Shown: one piece after another, positions 45,571 to 56,177 of the stretch
Layout of the letters: each line of letters starts with the position of its first letter
How positions within the stretch are numbered: position 1 is the first letter of the stretch
NCBI GenBank assembly: GCA_019054805.1
Contig: JAHQIY010000006.1
Location: 1,178,001-1,242,000, forward strand
Source of the DNA: Brachionus manjavacas
Taxonomy: Eukaryota; Rotifera; Eurotatoria; Ploima; Brachionidae
Length of the DNA stretch: 64,000 nucleotides
Direction: 5' to 3'
Position numbers and translations under genes: made by a program
Notes under the pieces: generated by a model
What the model was told of the DNA's origin: nothing
Databases searched by the model: none
Seen by the model: the letters and a program-made list of their open reading frames with translations, nothing else

Positions 45571-46284
45571 TTAACAAACAGGAACCAAATTTTTTAGTCT
45601 TTTAATATCATCAAGTAATTTTATTCTTTCTCTTTGAAGATAATCCACAATTCGTAGCTTACTTATTCTAAATAATTTAACTCGCTTAATTTCCTGCTCA
45701 AAACGTTCTTCTTCTTTGCCAAGAATTTCCAAATTACGTCTGTAGCTTTCTTTTTTGGAATCAAAATCTTTCTCATTTATTCGCACGCTAGGCAAAACAT
45801 ATTGACGATACTCGTCCACCTCTGCTGCGTCAAGTCTAATTTCAAAAGGCAGTTTCCTCCTTTCTCTTTGAATATTAGACAATGGAGTCCGGCTGATATC
45901 AGGCTCTGTATCGCTATCCTGAGAAACTGAGCTTTCATCAAGCAGCTGAGACCTGATTTCTGGCACTTGTCTCTTTCGCGGAACTCCTTCTCTGGCCTCA
46001 TCAAGGTATTCATATTCATTAGAACCACTATTGTACTGATTTGAGCTATCGAGTGTGTCCAAAGATTGGTAAATATCATCTGTTTCATTCAAATGACTGA
46101 GCTCATAATTATTGGTTTGAGTGGCTTGGTCCCTTTTGAGCCTGGCAGATATGTTTTTCTCTTTTCTCCCAAATGGAAGCTGACCGTCTAAACTAGGCGT
46201 AGTCTGCGTATGGACTGAATGGAGGACTCGGGCCAGGTGTGGATGCGGACCTAATTCTCTTCTGGTTATTCTAAATTTTGTCAT
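45571..46284 (-). CDS. TQT-motif coiled-coil protein (unknown function), relative of the gene at 48029
   Basis: 237 residues, ATG at 46284. Two TQT motifs: VHTQTTPSLDGQLPF (25-39) and RDQATQTNNY (51-60). The T-Q-T core, especially with Q/S/A and a basic residue before it, is the usual anchor for LC8 dynein light chain (DYNLL) binding. The middle is acidic/Ser-rich and likely disordered. Residues about 165-235 are charged and heptad-like (FEQEIKRVKLFRI, LQRERIKLLDDIKRLKNL), a probable coiled coil. LC8 clients often combine disordered TQT sites with coiled coils, which fits. No domain of known function seen. The N-terminal motif recurs in the divergent gene 1.7 kb away. Confidence 0.7.
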   Translation of the reverse strand: MTKFRITRRELGPHPHLARVLHSVHTQTTPSLDGQLPFGRKEKNISARLKRDQATQTNNYELSHLNETDDIYQSLDTLDSSNQYNSGSNEYEYLDEAREGVPRKRQVPEIRSQLLDESSVSQDSDTEPDISRTPLSNIQRERRKLPFEIRLDAAEVDEYRQYVLPSVRINEKDFDSKKESYRRNLEILGKEEERFEQEIKRVKLFRISKLRIVDYLQRERIKLLDDIKRLKNLVPVC

Positions 46285-48028
46285 GTTAAAATAAAAAAAA
46301 TAAATAAAAATAAAAAATTATTTCTTTTTTTATATATTTGATTTTTATCAAATTGCTTGGCAATTTTATTTAATTACCATAACCAGAATTTATTTTTTAT
46401 TTACAGAAAAAAAATCTTTTAGTTTTTTTATTAATTTACGTATTTTTTTTTTAAATAAAATAAAATGAAATTTTTATTTTTTTGAATAGATTTTTGATTT
46501 TAAAATTATTCAAAATTTTAATCAATTAGTAATTAAAATTGGATTTTTTAATAACAATAATCGTTAACTATTATTATCTTTAATAACTATTGAAAAGTGA
46601 AAGAAAATTTTCAATGGATAGACAATAAATGTATTAAAAATTTTAATCTTTTTAATAATTTTTGATATTTTTAAAAGGAAAATATTTTATAAAGGTTATG
46701 GTATCACAGTTTTTAATATAAACATATCTATTTTAATAAAAAACTCATCTAAATTAGAAGCGGTCGCAGCCATTCGGGTTCGGGGTTAGAGCTCTGGTTA
46801 AGGGTTTTGGGTAAAATTTATTAAGTAAAATTAAGTTCAATAAGATAAATCCTTTAAATGAGGCAGTGAAGTTAGGAGCAAAAACTATAGCAAAAATTTT
46901 TATAAGAATGAATTTCAAATTTATTTATTTTGATTATTGACAATTGTTTTAAAAATAACTTTTAAACATTTTTAAACGAAATTTGTTAAACGCAAACAAA
47001 AGCAAAAAAATAAATAAATCTTTATGTTTAGAGAATAGATCGAATATTGATAGAAACAGTTCTAAATGATAACTTTTTTTTAGTTATTTTCTTTCAAAAT
47101 AATTTTTTCTATGATTTTAATACTAAAAATTTTCAAAATTAACAATTTATTTTTAATTTTTGAAATATTTTGCTTTACTTTAATTTATTTTCTCCAAACT
47201 TCACCTCCGCTTAATAATAAACTAATTATATAAGGATTAAAAATTAAAAATATTTTGTACGCTAATACTAATTTTAATGGACAATATTTTTAAATAAAAA
47301 ATTAATTATTCTAAATATTCAATTTAATAAAAGTCATTTAACACTCAAAGGCCCAAGAGTCTTTTTAGACCCTTTTTAGATACTTCTTTTGCTCGCTTAT
47401 CTTTTTATTTAATAATTTTTGACAATTTTTTTCCATAGAATCTAAAATATAAAATACATTAAAATAAATAAATTTTTGTTTAAAAATATATTTTTTTTTC
47501 TGTTTAAAAAATATACGCCAAAACCCAAGAGGGTTTTTATGGACCCACTAAAAAAATTTTTATTTTTTTGTTTAACAAATTTAAGACCATAATTTTTTTG
47601 AATTAAATAAATCTTTTTAATAAACTACCCTCTTTAGAACCATGTTTTCTTCTATCAGATTAAATCAATATAACAAGTCCGACTTAAAGAATTAATTAAT
47701 TAGAAAAAACTGTTTTTTTTTCGAAATTTTGAAAAAATGAAAAAGAAATGTATAAAATCAAAAAATAAAAATAGTCCCTTAATTAGTTTTAACACTAATG
47801 CCTACAATCGTTTGAGAATATTCAAAAAAGAAATTATCCAAATTTAAAATTGATTAAATTTATAAAAAGTAGCTTATCTAAATATATTAAAAAACTTAGT
47901 AGAATTATTATTTTATTAATTGCCTAAGAACCAGACTCTAAGCAACTTTTTTATCTAAAAAAATATTTAAGCTTTGAATTCTGAATTTTTTTAATTTAAA
48001 AAAAATTAAGTTAAATTTTGAGTTTATA
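46285..48028. other. Divergent intergenic region between the two TQT-motif genes
   Basis: AT-rich. A GC-richer patch at 46755-46805 (GCGGTCGCAGCCATTCGGGT). Two similar words at 47352-47372 (CCCAAGAGTCTTTTTAGACC) and 47524-47546 (CCCAAGAGGGTTTTTATGGA) are preceded by TTAACACTCAAAGGCC and may be a decayed DNA transposon end. No gene supported. Confidence 0.35.
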
Positions 48029-49105
48029 ATGAAGACAATCCGAGTCAAAGACCAGTCTACACAAACAACACCAAGCCTGACAACACGGCCTCCATTTCGA
48101 CGCACCATAGAGCACTCAACCCCGATGGAAACACCTGAACAAGCCAAAGATCATCGTCACGATGACACTTTTCCGAAGTCATCCAACTTAATACTCGAGC
48201 CCTCCAAGACTCCTTTTAATTTTGACGAAAGTTCAAGTCCTCACTTTAAGCTTAGTGTTGACGAAACTCCAAAAGTTAACTACCCCAAATCTAGAATCAG
48301 ACAAACTTGCAAGGATATTTCCTTAGACACTGATTCACGAAAAAAGCTAAAGTTAAGTCAAATTGAGAGTCCTGATCTACAGATAAACCATGAAAACAAT
48401 CATGAAGAAGATTCTGAAAACCAAACCATGAATCATGAGACAAATAAAATAGCTGTCATTGACAATTCGATAGTACACTCTTCCCCTGATCTGGTTGATG
48501 CTGAGCCTGAGGCCAAAATTGCAAAGAAGCGAGGAAGACCGAGAAAAACCGAAGCATCGGACAAGCAAAGTGTAAAAAAGGCTGCAACAATACCGGCTCA
48601 GAAAATGGCCATAAATGAGCAAAAAGCAACCAAAAGCGAGCCTATGGTCACTAAAAAGTCCAAAGAGAAGCAAGATGAAACTCCGGTGACCACTAAAAAG
48701 TCAGGTATTAGTGTGGCTGAAATGAAAGAGGCGTCGGAGGAAGAGAAAACAGAGCAGAGTCCAAAGACACCAAGAACTCCGAGAACCAAAAGAGAGAAGT
48801 TGAGTAAGCAAAGAGAAAATTTGATGAAAAAAATTGAAATTTTAGAGTCAAAATTAGAAGAGTGTGTTAACCCTAATCCAAATCTGAGACGAAGCATGAG
48901 AATTAGGGAAAAAATGATTAGAAATTACCACAATGATATTTCTGTCTTGATGAATTTGGTTCATTTTGTTGAGCGTCAAGATGAAATTTTGATGAGACAA
49001 CAAAAAAGATTCAAGGAAAAAAGTGAGAGTACAATTAGAAGGCCGGTTGGCAGAAGAGCCAAGCAACTCAGGATTGTCAGTGACGAAGATTCTAATTCGA
49101 GTTAA
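48029..49105 (+). CDS. TQT-motif, AT-hook, coiled-coil protein (unknown function)
   Basis: 358 residues, ATG at 48029. It starts MKTIRVKDQSTQTTPSLTTR then PPFRR; QSTQT (9-13) fits the LC8 dynein light chain consensus, and TQTTPSL-x4-PF is shared with the protein at 45571-46284. An AT-hook, AKKRGRPRKTE (165-175), indicates minor-groove DNA binding and nuclear or chromatin location. A Thr-Pro-rich basic segment (SPKTPRTPRTKRE) is a plausible CDK-site region. A predicted coiled coil (KQRENLMKKIEILESKLEE) and a conserved-looking basic helix (NLRRSMRIREKMIRNYHNDI) follow. Mostly disordered. It could be a chromosome- or spindle-associated protein, but no family is recognised. AATAAA at about 49131. 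Confidence 0.75.
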   Translation: MKTIRVKDQSTQTTPSLTTRPPFRRTIEHSTPMETPEQAKDHRHDDTFPKSSNLILEPSKTPFNFDESSSPHFKLSVDETPKVNYPKSRIRQTCKDISLDTDSRKKLKLSQIESPDLQINHENNHEEDSENQTMNHETNKIAVIDNSIVHSSPDLVDAEPEAKIAKKRGRPRKTEASDKQSVKKAATIPAQKMAINEQKATKSEPMVTKKSKEKQDETPVTTKKSGISVAEMKEASEEEKTEQSPKTPRTPRTKREKLSKQRENLMKKIEILESKLEECVNPNPNLRRSMRIREKMIRNYHNDISVLMNLVHFVERQDEILMRQQKRFKEKSESTIRRPVGRRAKQLRIVSDEDSNSS

Positions 49106-50389
49106 TTTTACTTTTTGTTTGTTGATCCTTAAATAAAATTTGTTTCAAATTACCAATGTATCTTTTATTTTATATTATAATAATTTTCTGAAAAAAATAT
49201 CTTAAAAAATTCAATTTTTTTGATTTTAATAAATAACATGAAACAATAAAAAAGAGTGGTTAATTTTTTTCATGGCAATCAATTTAAGTACTGACAAAAA
49301 TTAAAATATTGAAATGAAGATTAAATTCTACATTTAGTAATTCAAGGCTTATTATTTTTATTTATTAGATCTAAGCCTCATAGGCAAAAAAAAGAAATAA
49401 TATAAAAAAAGAGTTCAAGTCTAATTAAATTATAAAAATTATGAGAAATTATTAGTTTCAAAAGTTAATTATGTAAAAAGATCAATTTTTAGAATTCATT
49501 TAAAATTTTAAATAATTGATAGCTATCTTCTCTGCAAATTTTTCTTCTATTTTAGATAAAACTAGATGACCCCCTTTATGGTAAACTTTTTTTTCTTATA
49601 AAAATTTATTTCATTAGATGTGTAAGATTGAAATATAATATTTCAAAATTATTAAGTTGATTATGAAAACTTTAATATATTTTTTACCAAAAAATTTTTT
49701 TTAAATATTTTTTTGAAAATAATGAAAAAATTGAAAAATGAAATTTGAGGATATGAAATTCAATTACCTTTAAAATTTTTTAAAAACAATCCGACTTTTT
49801 TAGTTCTTAAGATCTAAAAAAAAATTTAGAATCATTTTTAATTGATACAGTATGATGGAAAACACTTTAAATGAGAAATCGAGAAGCAAGTCCATTTTCT
49901 CTAAAATTTCAAGAACGATTTTTTGCTTCTTTTTTTTCTTTAATTTCTTTTTTTAGAAAGAAATGTTTAATGTTTGTTTTGTACAATGTTTATTTGAATT
50001 TTGTAACCTTGTCGGAATTCTTACACAGAGTTTCAGGCTTTTTGTCAGTAAGGTTTTGTGAAATTTAGTACAAAATGATAAAAAGATAAAATAAAGGTAA
50101 TCGAGTCAATAAGTCCGTGGTTTTTTTGATTAATATGTTCAATTAATTCAATTGTTGTTCTTGGATCAAACTCAGTAACATTAATAAATATTTTTTTTCT
50201 AAGTTAGACAATGAGGTATTTTCACATGGAGGTATTTTTTTGCTGATAAGTTTTGTAATGATCGCATAAATAAGTTAATAGGCTGAGACATGAACTATGT
50301 TTGAGCTGTTTTAAGAAAAAAATCTTATGTTTTTGATAAATTTGCTCAATTTTTTCAATAAGTAGTGACTCTAAAACAGGTTTCATTCT
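49106..50389. other. Non-coding interval
   Basis: AT-rich, with a family 3 retro-tail at 49349-49391. A 45-codon open stretch on the minus strand near 50090-50220 (NVTEFDPRTTIELIEHINQK) has no recognised match. Confidence 0.35.
49349..49391 (-). repeat. Retroelement 3' tail, family 3
   Basis: On the minus strand GCCTATGAGGCTTAGATCTA AATAAATAAAAATAA; same family as 18711-18752. Confidence 0.45.
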
Positions 50390-50630
50390 TGCGAATCTCT
50401 ATATTCCAAATATCCGTTTGAGAAGAAGGTAATATAATAAAATATCTCTCGACTAGTAAATGGTGTCTAACATCCAAAACAATAGGTAATCTTTACAAAT
50501 TCTTAGTAGAATCAATTATAGATTATTCTTTTCATTGTTTAAAATCATTCTTAGAAATTGAAAATAAAAAAAATACAAGTCATTCAAGACTCGATATTTT
50601 TTAAAGATATTTTTTTTTACTAATTTATTT
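50390..50630 (+). mobile_element. LINE-A RT C-terminal fragment, highly decayed
   Basis: Words such as CTTTACAAATTCTTAGTAGAATCAATTATAGATTATTC and TTAAAATCATTC...AATACAAGTCATTCAAGACTC align in order with 10995-11115 of the LINE-A copy (LYKS...IDYSFPCLNSF...IQVLQNS). No open frame remains. Confidence 0.5.
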
Positions 50631-51109
50631 TTTATTTTATTTATTTACTGTACCGAGCTTAACAGTTATGTCTAAAAATATACACCCATCAAAATTGCGA
50701 AAAAACAACACCAGGTGTAAATCGCCAAAATTTTTATAAAAGTTAAATTTTTTTTTGATAGATTTATTCCTAATTATCTGAATTTTAGCGAACACCTATT
50801 TTCATCTAAAAAAAATTTTCATCATCTTTAAATTTCAAAGGAAAAAAAAAATACAAAAAACACCCTCAAAACTTTCCACATACGCCCCAAAGCTGATTAT
50901 ATTTTTGAATAGAGCATAAAAATATTTACTAATAAAAATATTTGATAATGTAGTTTTTATAAATTAAATATGATTTTGCCGTTAAAAGTCGAAAAAATAG
51001 CATTTTCACTCTCTTATTATTTTGTCTTTTTCCTTCTTTTTTTTGCCTTTTACCATAAAATTGCCATTGAAGATTATCGATCCTAAGGAATCTGAAAATA
51101 AACTTTGGC
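50631..51109. other. Non-coding interval before the RT fragment
   Basis: AT-rich, no supported gene. GC content rises sharply at about 51100. Confidence 0.35.
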
Positions 51110-51610
51110 CCTACGCTTTTTCGGCGAGCGCGAGCTTGTCGACAAGGCAAACTACATCCCTCAAAGGGATAACGTCAGGGTGGTTACCACCAAGCCAGCC
51201 AGCTATTAGGGGAGGCCTCCTAAAACTGAAGGCTCCAAAAGAGGTTCTACTAGAAAAGTAAGTGGAGATCGACGTATAGTTCGCGCCTCCAAGCGACATC
51301 ATTAAGTTCCACAAGGAATTTCCAGTCCCTAATGCACTCTTCAAAAAGCTTAGGGGCGGTTTAAGAATATGGTCGAAGATTGGCTGTGCCAGAACCAAAG
51401 GGTTCAGGCACAAAATCAAAGCCAGTGACGAGGCCAGGGACAAGGTTTTCGTCTCCCTACTGCGTGCGGGGATCGTTGCAGAGCCCCCCGCCTACTCTAA
51501 GGTACCGCTCTATTGCGGAACATTTTTCGTTGTTTCGAGAGAATTACAATTTCACAAGAATGCCCTTTGAACTATGTATTGCCTCCTACGTCCAGAAGTC
51601 CCTTTAGACT
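51110..51610 (+). pseudogene. DIRS/Ty3-like reverse transcriptase N-terminal fragment
   Basis: A distinctly GC-richer island. In one frame: GGLRIWSKIGCARTKGF (about 51353-51403) and DKVFVSLLRAGIVAEPPAYS (51439-51498), then LYCGTFFVVSRE. After a shift: NYNFTRMPFELCIASYVQKS (51544-51603). These match the order L-x-x-G-x-I-x-x-x-P ... F-V-V-x-x ... F-x-x-M-P-F-G-L-x-x-A-P of DIRS/Ty3-type RTs, with MPFG altered to MPFE and stops present. The YxDD motif is absent, so it is a broken 5' piece. Composition unlike the neighbours suggests a different element lineage or recent arrival. Confidence 0.45.
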
Positions 51611-51689
51611 GTTTGTAAAAAAGTACAGTACAGGACTAAGTTAAGATCAGCGGAGTGGGTATTATCGAATTAACCAAAAAAAGTAAATT

Positions 51690-53504
51690 GGCATATGTCT
51701 GATATGTGAACTGAAAATTATGTGCACTTTCTTAAAGTTGATAGAAGAACTAAGTGCACGAAAATTTATAGACAAAAAAAAACGTGAACTGATAATTAAT
51801 ACGTGAACTTTATTGAAAATTAAAGTGTTAATTAGGTAAAATTAAATTTAGAAAGTGTTAATTTAGAAAAAAAAAGTATCACAGTGTTTCAATTTTTTTT
51901 ATGAATCCGACTAACATGTATTTTTAGACCCCACTCATTCATACAATATTTCTCTTTCCCCAACTGACTACACAATTCACATAAAATACCACTTGTATTG
52001 ACTGCTTTATTTTTCTTTAAAAGAACATTTACAGACTGCACAGCTTCATTACTCGGCTTTGGAGTTTCATAAGAAACTTTCTCAATGGCCAAAGCATTTC
52101 TTTTGACATTATTTAAAGACACATTTTCTAAACGGGCATTTAAATCATTCATTTCTTCCAACATTTGCGATTGGATTGACTGTACTGGTTTAACTACTGA
52201 GCATACCTCTACTTCAGGTTCGGCGTTCAAGATAGTTTCAGATAAATTTACCACTGGCTCTTCTACACCAGCTTCTATCTCTTCTTCTTCGCGATGCTCT
52301 GACCATGTTCCATCGTTTTCATCGTCTTCATCTATAACTTCTTCAATATCTTCTTCTAAGTTAAGTTCGGTATCTTCACTACCTTCTTTGAAATCCACAA
52401 ATTTAATACCATCAGCTGGATAGAATCTTGAGATTTCATGTAAAATTTTATCCAAAGCGTCCACTCTATCAGACGCAACCACTTGACGCCAAAGGAATTC
52501 GTCGATGAACGACTTTAGATTGACCCTGAGACAACCATTGGTTTCTTTGAAAATTTGCTTAGCATGCTTCCAGAGGCCTTCGATTTTATTGGTGTGAGCG
52601 CCAGTAGTCGGATCCAAGAAGTTGTACTTATGATTAACTTGGAGGTGATTATAATTGTTAAATTCAAGCAATTTTTGGTAAGACGACCAACTGTCAGATA
52701 TTATAGTCGTTCCCTCGGCGACGTGATCATAAATAATCCGTAATAAAGTCTCAGCCTTACGATCTGGCACTATTTCAATGTAACAACGGCCTTTGGAATC
52801 TCTCTCTACAAGACCAAAAATCCAAACCTGTTTCCTTTTTAGCTTGCTACCACGGTTGTATTTGACTTTAGATATTAGAGATTCATCAATCTCTACTACC
52901 ATACCTTTTCCTCCCAGTTTAACATTTCTAGTATAATCCTGGATACTCGCACTACAAATATTTCTCAGTAATCTAAAAACATTTGAAACGATATACTTGG
53001 AATCATTTTTAACATTTTCGTTAATTTTAATCAAGTCACTTGTTTTCGATATGGTCAACTGAACAGCCCAATACTTGATGATCTCTAATATGAATAGCAT
53101 CGGTTTACGAAACAAACTAAAAAATGATTCCTTGTGAATACTTAAAAATTTTTGACATTTTGAGTTCTTACACCGAGCAGAAAGTAAACTTCGACCGTCT
53201 TTGTTTCGCTTGCGTTTTACTATTTTTAATTCGGAATTACAACTTGAACAATTTTTATTCGATAGAATACCGATCTTTCGAAATTTTGAACATAGTCTAG
53301 TTCATCGACGTTCAAATTATAGTTCATTATAAAAACAGCTGAAGAGACTAAATTTGCTTTTTTCAAATAAATTAAAATTATGTGCACTGAAAAGATCACA
53401 TAATTTTCAGTTCACACTTTTTCGTGCACTTTTATTCGAGAGAGTGCACATAATTTTTAGTTCACATAATTTGTGATCTATAGTTCACATATCAGACATA
53501 TGCC
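51690..53504 (-). mobile_element. Merlin-type (IS1016/IS1595-related) DNA transposon, nearly intact
   Basis: 1815 bp bounded by identical 23-bp terminal inverted repeats beginning GGCATATGTCTGATATGTGA (51690-51712; reverse complement at 53482-53504). It is flanked by a perfect 8-bp target duplication AGTAAATT (51682-51689 and 53505-53512). Eight to nine bp duplications are typical of Merlin. Subterminal direct words (GTGAACTGAAAATTATGTG) are repeated several times at the right end. The transposase gene fills most of the element on the minus strand. Confidence 0.92.
51889..53327 (-). CDS. Merlin transposase (DDE_Tnp_IS1595/ISXO2-like) with C-terminal zinc finger
   Basis: The main open frame, 53115-51889, has 408 residues. 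It holds the DDE triad VVEIDESL (D77), IISDSWSSY (D141) and NKIEGLWKHAK (E179), the pattern of ISXO2-like transposases. The same frame continues upstream to about 53290 and includes a zinc ribbon, CSSCNSELKI...RCKNSKCQKF, usual at the N-terminus of this family. An ATG at 53327-53325 lies in another frame, so one frameshift near 53285 separates the first 15 or so residues. After the catalytic core comes an acidic, presumably disordered region, then LCELCSQLGKEKYC...HVSRIHKK, a C2H2 finger that is not a standard Merlin part. No stops in the core: recently active or close to active. Confidence 0.88.
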
Positions 53505-53539
53505 AGTAAATTTTTAAACAAGCATTAAGAAATACTTTA

Positions 53540-56175
53540 CCGTAATCCCTCATTTTTAATCCCAGGTACAAAATATTTTTTTCGTATTTGTACCACGTCG
53601 CAAATTTGGTTTTTAAGCTCATTTTTGATGGTATTCTGTACCGTCACAAAACATTTTGTGCCAGCTACAATTCCGAATTACCAAGGTACAAAATAGGTCA
53701 TTTTAAAATGTGTTATATAAAAAAATCCGAAACTTTTTTTTTGCAAATATTTTATTTATAAATTCAGGAATTTATTCGAAAAAACTTAGAAAAATTAAGG
53801 AAATTTTTTTTATAATCTTTATAAACATTAATATTTTAATCATTTTAATACAAATTAATTGTTACTCTTGAGTCTAAAGAAAATCAAATTGTAACAAATT
53901 TCAATTCGTTTTGATCATGAAACTAAATTTTAATATAATTAAATCCAAAATGGATATGTTTACATGAAGTAATGAATAAAATGTTTCGAAACATAAAATG
54001 TGAAAAAAAACAGACAGAAAATATTGATTAATTACATTTTTACAACTAAACTAAATTCTGAGGCTTGTTTTGCAAACGGAGACTTCTTTTGAGTGGTCTA
54101 TCTGAAATATTGGATTCGTTTAAGCTATACAAAAAATCTCCATCACTGTCACTGTTTTTTGTCGTATTTCTTGCAGTTTGATCATCATCATCACTAAAAG
54201 TACTCTTTACCATCATCATCGCCAACGGCACTGTCACTTTCAGGATAAACATTACTAAAAAGGACACTGCCAGGTCCGTCACCACTTTCATACTCTTCAA
54301 TACTAGAATAGTCTTCTAGATCACTTGAATCAGAATTTTGGCCCGATTCTTCGTCGACAACGCCGTCATCGCCGGTCTCAGGATTTGATTCAATATAACT
54401 TCGACTCGAGTATCAATTTCTTCTAAGTCCCCTTGATCAAATCCATCTACATCAATTTCACCTTCATCGTTGTCGACATAATCATCGATGAGATCTCGTT
54501 TCAAAATATGTTTTAAGTTCCATGAAAATCGTCTTGGTTATTCGAAGTGATTCCACAGACGTTAAATGATGATTTAATAATCGACGAGTCGAATTCATCC
54601 CATATTTGTGATAGCCACTCAATTGCTCTCTTATAGCCTGATGATTTTATATTCCCATTTTTCGTAAACGATTTAAAATCGTTTAAATACCAACTTGTCC
54701 ATTTTTCAGTGTATGATTTTTTAAATGACTTTAACCAACCGACATCTGCAGGTTGAAGCAAACAAGTGAGTCTCGCCGGTATGAATGAATACGAAATATT
54801 TTTATTTAAGTCTTGCTTAAAGCTCGTTGTTGCCAAGTTTTTATGACACGGTGCTTGATCAAAGTAGAGTATTGGATTTTTGTGTGACCTTTTAATCAAG
54901 TGAGATAGAAATAGACGCTGGATAAAATCGGTTTTAATCAACTCTGAATCGAAAGTGGCACTCGGCTTTTATACCACAACTACATTTGATGGAATTTGAA
55001 AATCTTTGATCGTTGTTTTTCGTGGGACTAAAATAATTAATGGCAACTTGGTCCCGTCAGCACTTGCGCATAAACCGATGGACAATCTTGTTTTCTCACT
55101 TCCAGATGTATCTACTTTAACTCGTTTTGAACCGTGCTGTTCGTTCGTATAGTTCTCAGTTGAGTCTAAGTATAACATTGTCTCATCAAAATTATAAATT
55201 TGGCTACGTGGTCTTTTTACACAGTCGTCATTGCATTTTTTAAATAATTTGATTGCTTGTCTCAACGTAGTTACTTGGTAAAGTTCGTCCTTTTGTTGTT
55301 ATTCTTCTAAGAACGAGATTATTCCGATCTAAAAAGCGACACAACCAACCCTTGGAAACATTAAAGAAATCTATGCCAGATTGATCAGCTAAATTTAATG
55401 CCTTCTGTTGAATGTTTTTACCGGAAACACATGCACCAGTATTTCGAGATCGATTGATTCAATTGAGTAGATCTGTATCCAGATTTACAAACTTCAATTT
55501 TCGATCATGTAAAACATGAAATCTTCTATTTTTTGATGAAAAACATCCCAACTTATCTTTTTGGCTAACGCACATACGAACGCTTTTACGATAAATTTTG
55601 AACATTCTAGCAACTCGTGTATAGTTACGGATTGATTCAAACGCATTTATCACGCGCATCTTAAATAACAAATTGAAAAATCTTTTTCTTTTCTTTTCTA
55701 CCATTTTTGAAACGAGGATTTTAATGAGTTTGTGTAACACACTTCTTTTATTCAACAAATTGAAAAAGTTTATTTTATAAAATTTGAAATTTTAAAAGGA
55801 CAAGCGATAGTAAGTAATATGTTTTCTTAAGAGATTTCTAATTTCATGTTGATTTTTATAAGGTATCTTTTGATATTACAAAAAAAGTCAAAAAGAATTT
55901 ACTTTGTGGCTTTTTATTTTTAATTTCCTAGGATTGTTTATAAACCAAAAAAAATTCTTGACTAGTTAAATAATGAACCAAAAAAAAGTTTCCGATTTTT
56001 TTATATAACACATTTTAAAATGACCTCTTTTGTACCATGGTATAAATTCCGAATTGTAACTGGTACAAAATGTTTTGTGAAGGTACAAAATACCATCAAA
56101 AAGTGGCAAATTTATACCTTGGGACAAAACACACTTTTTCTGTTTTATACCGGGACAAAAAATGAGGGATTACGG
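53540..56175 (-). mobile_element. pogo/Tigger-type DNA transposon with ~200-bp TIRs
   Basis: 2636 bp starting and ending CCGTAATCCCTCATTTTT (reverse complement at 56158-56175) and flanked by TA on both sides (53538-53539, 56176-56177), the Tc1/mariner-superfamily target duplication. The inverted similarity extends about 200 bp inward, with words such as CAAAACATTTTGT and GGTCATTTTAAAATGTGTTA on both arms, although the arms have diverged. The transposase is on the minus strand and broken. Confidence 0.9.
54046..55758 (-). pseudogene. pogo/Tigger (CENP-B-like) transposase, broken
   Basis: Read 5' to 3' on the minus strand: a helix-turn-helix region (55758-55459); a CENP-B-type second DNA-binding region in another frame (SGKNIQQKALNLADQSG, FNVSKGWLCRFLDRNN, about 55430-55310); the DDE core with YNFDETMLYL (first D, about 55190) and GLCASADGTKLPLIIL; a frame break near 54965; then ILYFDQAPCHKN (second D) and CLLQPADVGWLKSFK (54941-54513); finally an acidic C-terminus (54504-54046). 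At least four frame breaks. Motif order is that of Tigger/jerky-type transposases. Confidence 0.85.
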
Positions 56176-56177
56176 TA

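Noticed and set aside
46755-46805. GC-richer patch resembling a tRNA B box (GGGTTCGGGGTT)
   Set aside because: No A box at proper spacing and no stems; left as unexplained composition.
51600-51660. Possible left end of the hAT element before Merlin
   Set aside because: Weak resemblance to the inverted right end (TAGACTGTTTGTAAAA versus CAGAGTTGTTTAAAA) but no matching 8-bp target duplication.
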